From the NCBI GenBank assembly GCA_937896115.1, contig CALBLB010000276.1, positions 1-13,712 on the forward strand: a stretch of 13,712 nt of DNA, read 5' to 3'. Within the stretch, counting starts at the first letter, position 1. Every line of letters begins with the position of its first letter. Shown piece after piece: positions 13,692-13,712 of the stretch. A model generated the notes under the pieces. The model did not search any database. It worked only from the letters and a program-made list of their open reading frames with translations, and was not told the DNA's origin. The translations under genes were made by a program, and so were the position numbers. The stretch is from an uncultured Succinatimonas sp. Lineage in GTDB: Bacteria; Pseudomonadota; Gammaproteobacteria; Enterobacterales; Succinivibrionaceae.

Positions 13692-13712
13692 GCCATCTCG
13701 TTGTCGTAAGAC

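Noticed and set aside
1..13712. Mobile elements, CRISPR arrays, tRNA or rRNA genes
   Set aside because: No transposase or integrase frame, terminal inverted repeats, regularly spaced repeats or cloverleaf-like sequence was recognised; the only large repeat is the oxidase gene duplication.

Overview
This window looks like chromosome from a moderately AT-rich gammaproteobacterium. A short Braun-type lipoprotein ending in Arg-Tyr-Lys-Lys, a NIL-domain MetN with MetI and MetQ, and an MnaT-like acetyltransferase all fit that class. The urease accessory gene and the large Cache/PAS sensor proteins suggest a gut-associated anaerobe near the Succinivibrionaceae. That finer placement is an inference.

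Layout, left to right. (1) 1-429: the 3' part of an atypical ureE, cut by the left edge. (2) 708-935: lpp, strongly codon-biased, closed by two consecutive hairpin terminators. (3) 1297-7214: a sensory block. A secreted family-3 solute-binding protein lies 5 bases upstream of an 829-residue hybrid histidine-kinase-like protein, followed by an 811-residue kinase-like protein and a strong terminator. In both kinase-like proteins the phospho-accepting histidine is replaced (Gln468 and Glu591) while the ATP-binding motifs remain. (4) 7539-10160: metN-metI-metQ, a methionine-type ABC importer, behind a good promoter whose -35 is covered by a 19-base palindrome. (5) 10161-10652, minus strand: an MnaT/phosphinothricin-acetyltransferase-like GNAT, tail to tail with metQ; the two stop codons together form TGATCA. 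(6) 10874-13586: two tandem, same-length (448 residue), about 85% identical PuuB-like FAD-dependent amine/amino-acid oxidases behind their own promoter and a structured leader. (7) 13587-13712: a 73-base, nearly pure-purine tract, then a consensus promoter (TTGACA, 16 bases, TATAAT) firing out of the window, probably into a stable-RNA operon.

How it may work together. The binding protein and the two kinase-like receptors look like one signal-input module in which neither receptor can start a phosphorelay by itself. This is the least ordinary part of the window. The right half places an importer for methionine-like compounds beside an N-acetyltransferase of a family that handles methionine sulfone/sulfoximine-type substrates and two amine/amino-acid oxidases, so a link to uptake and breakdown of amino-acid derivatives is plausible but unproven. 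No mobile element, CRISPR array, tRNA or rRNA gene was recognised.
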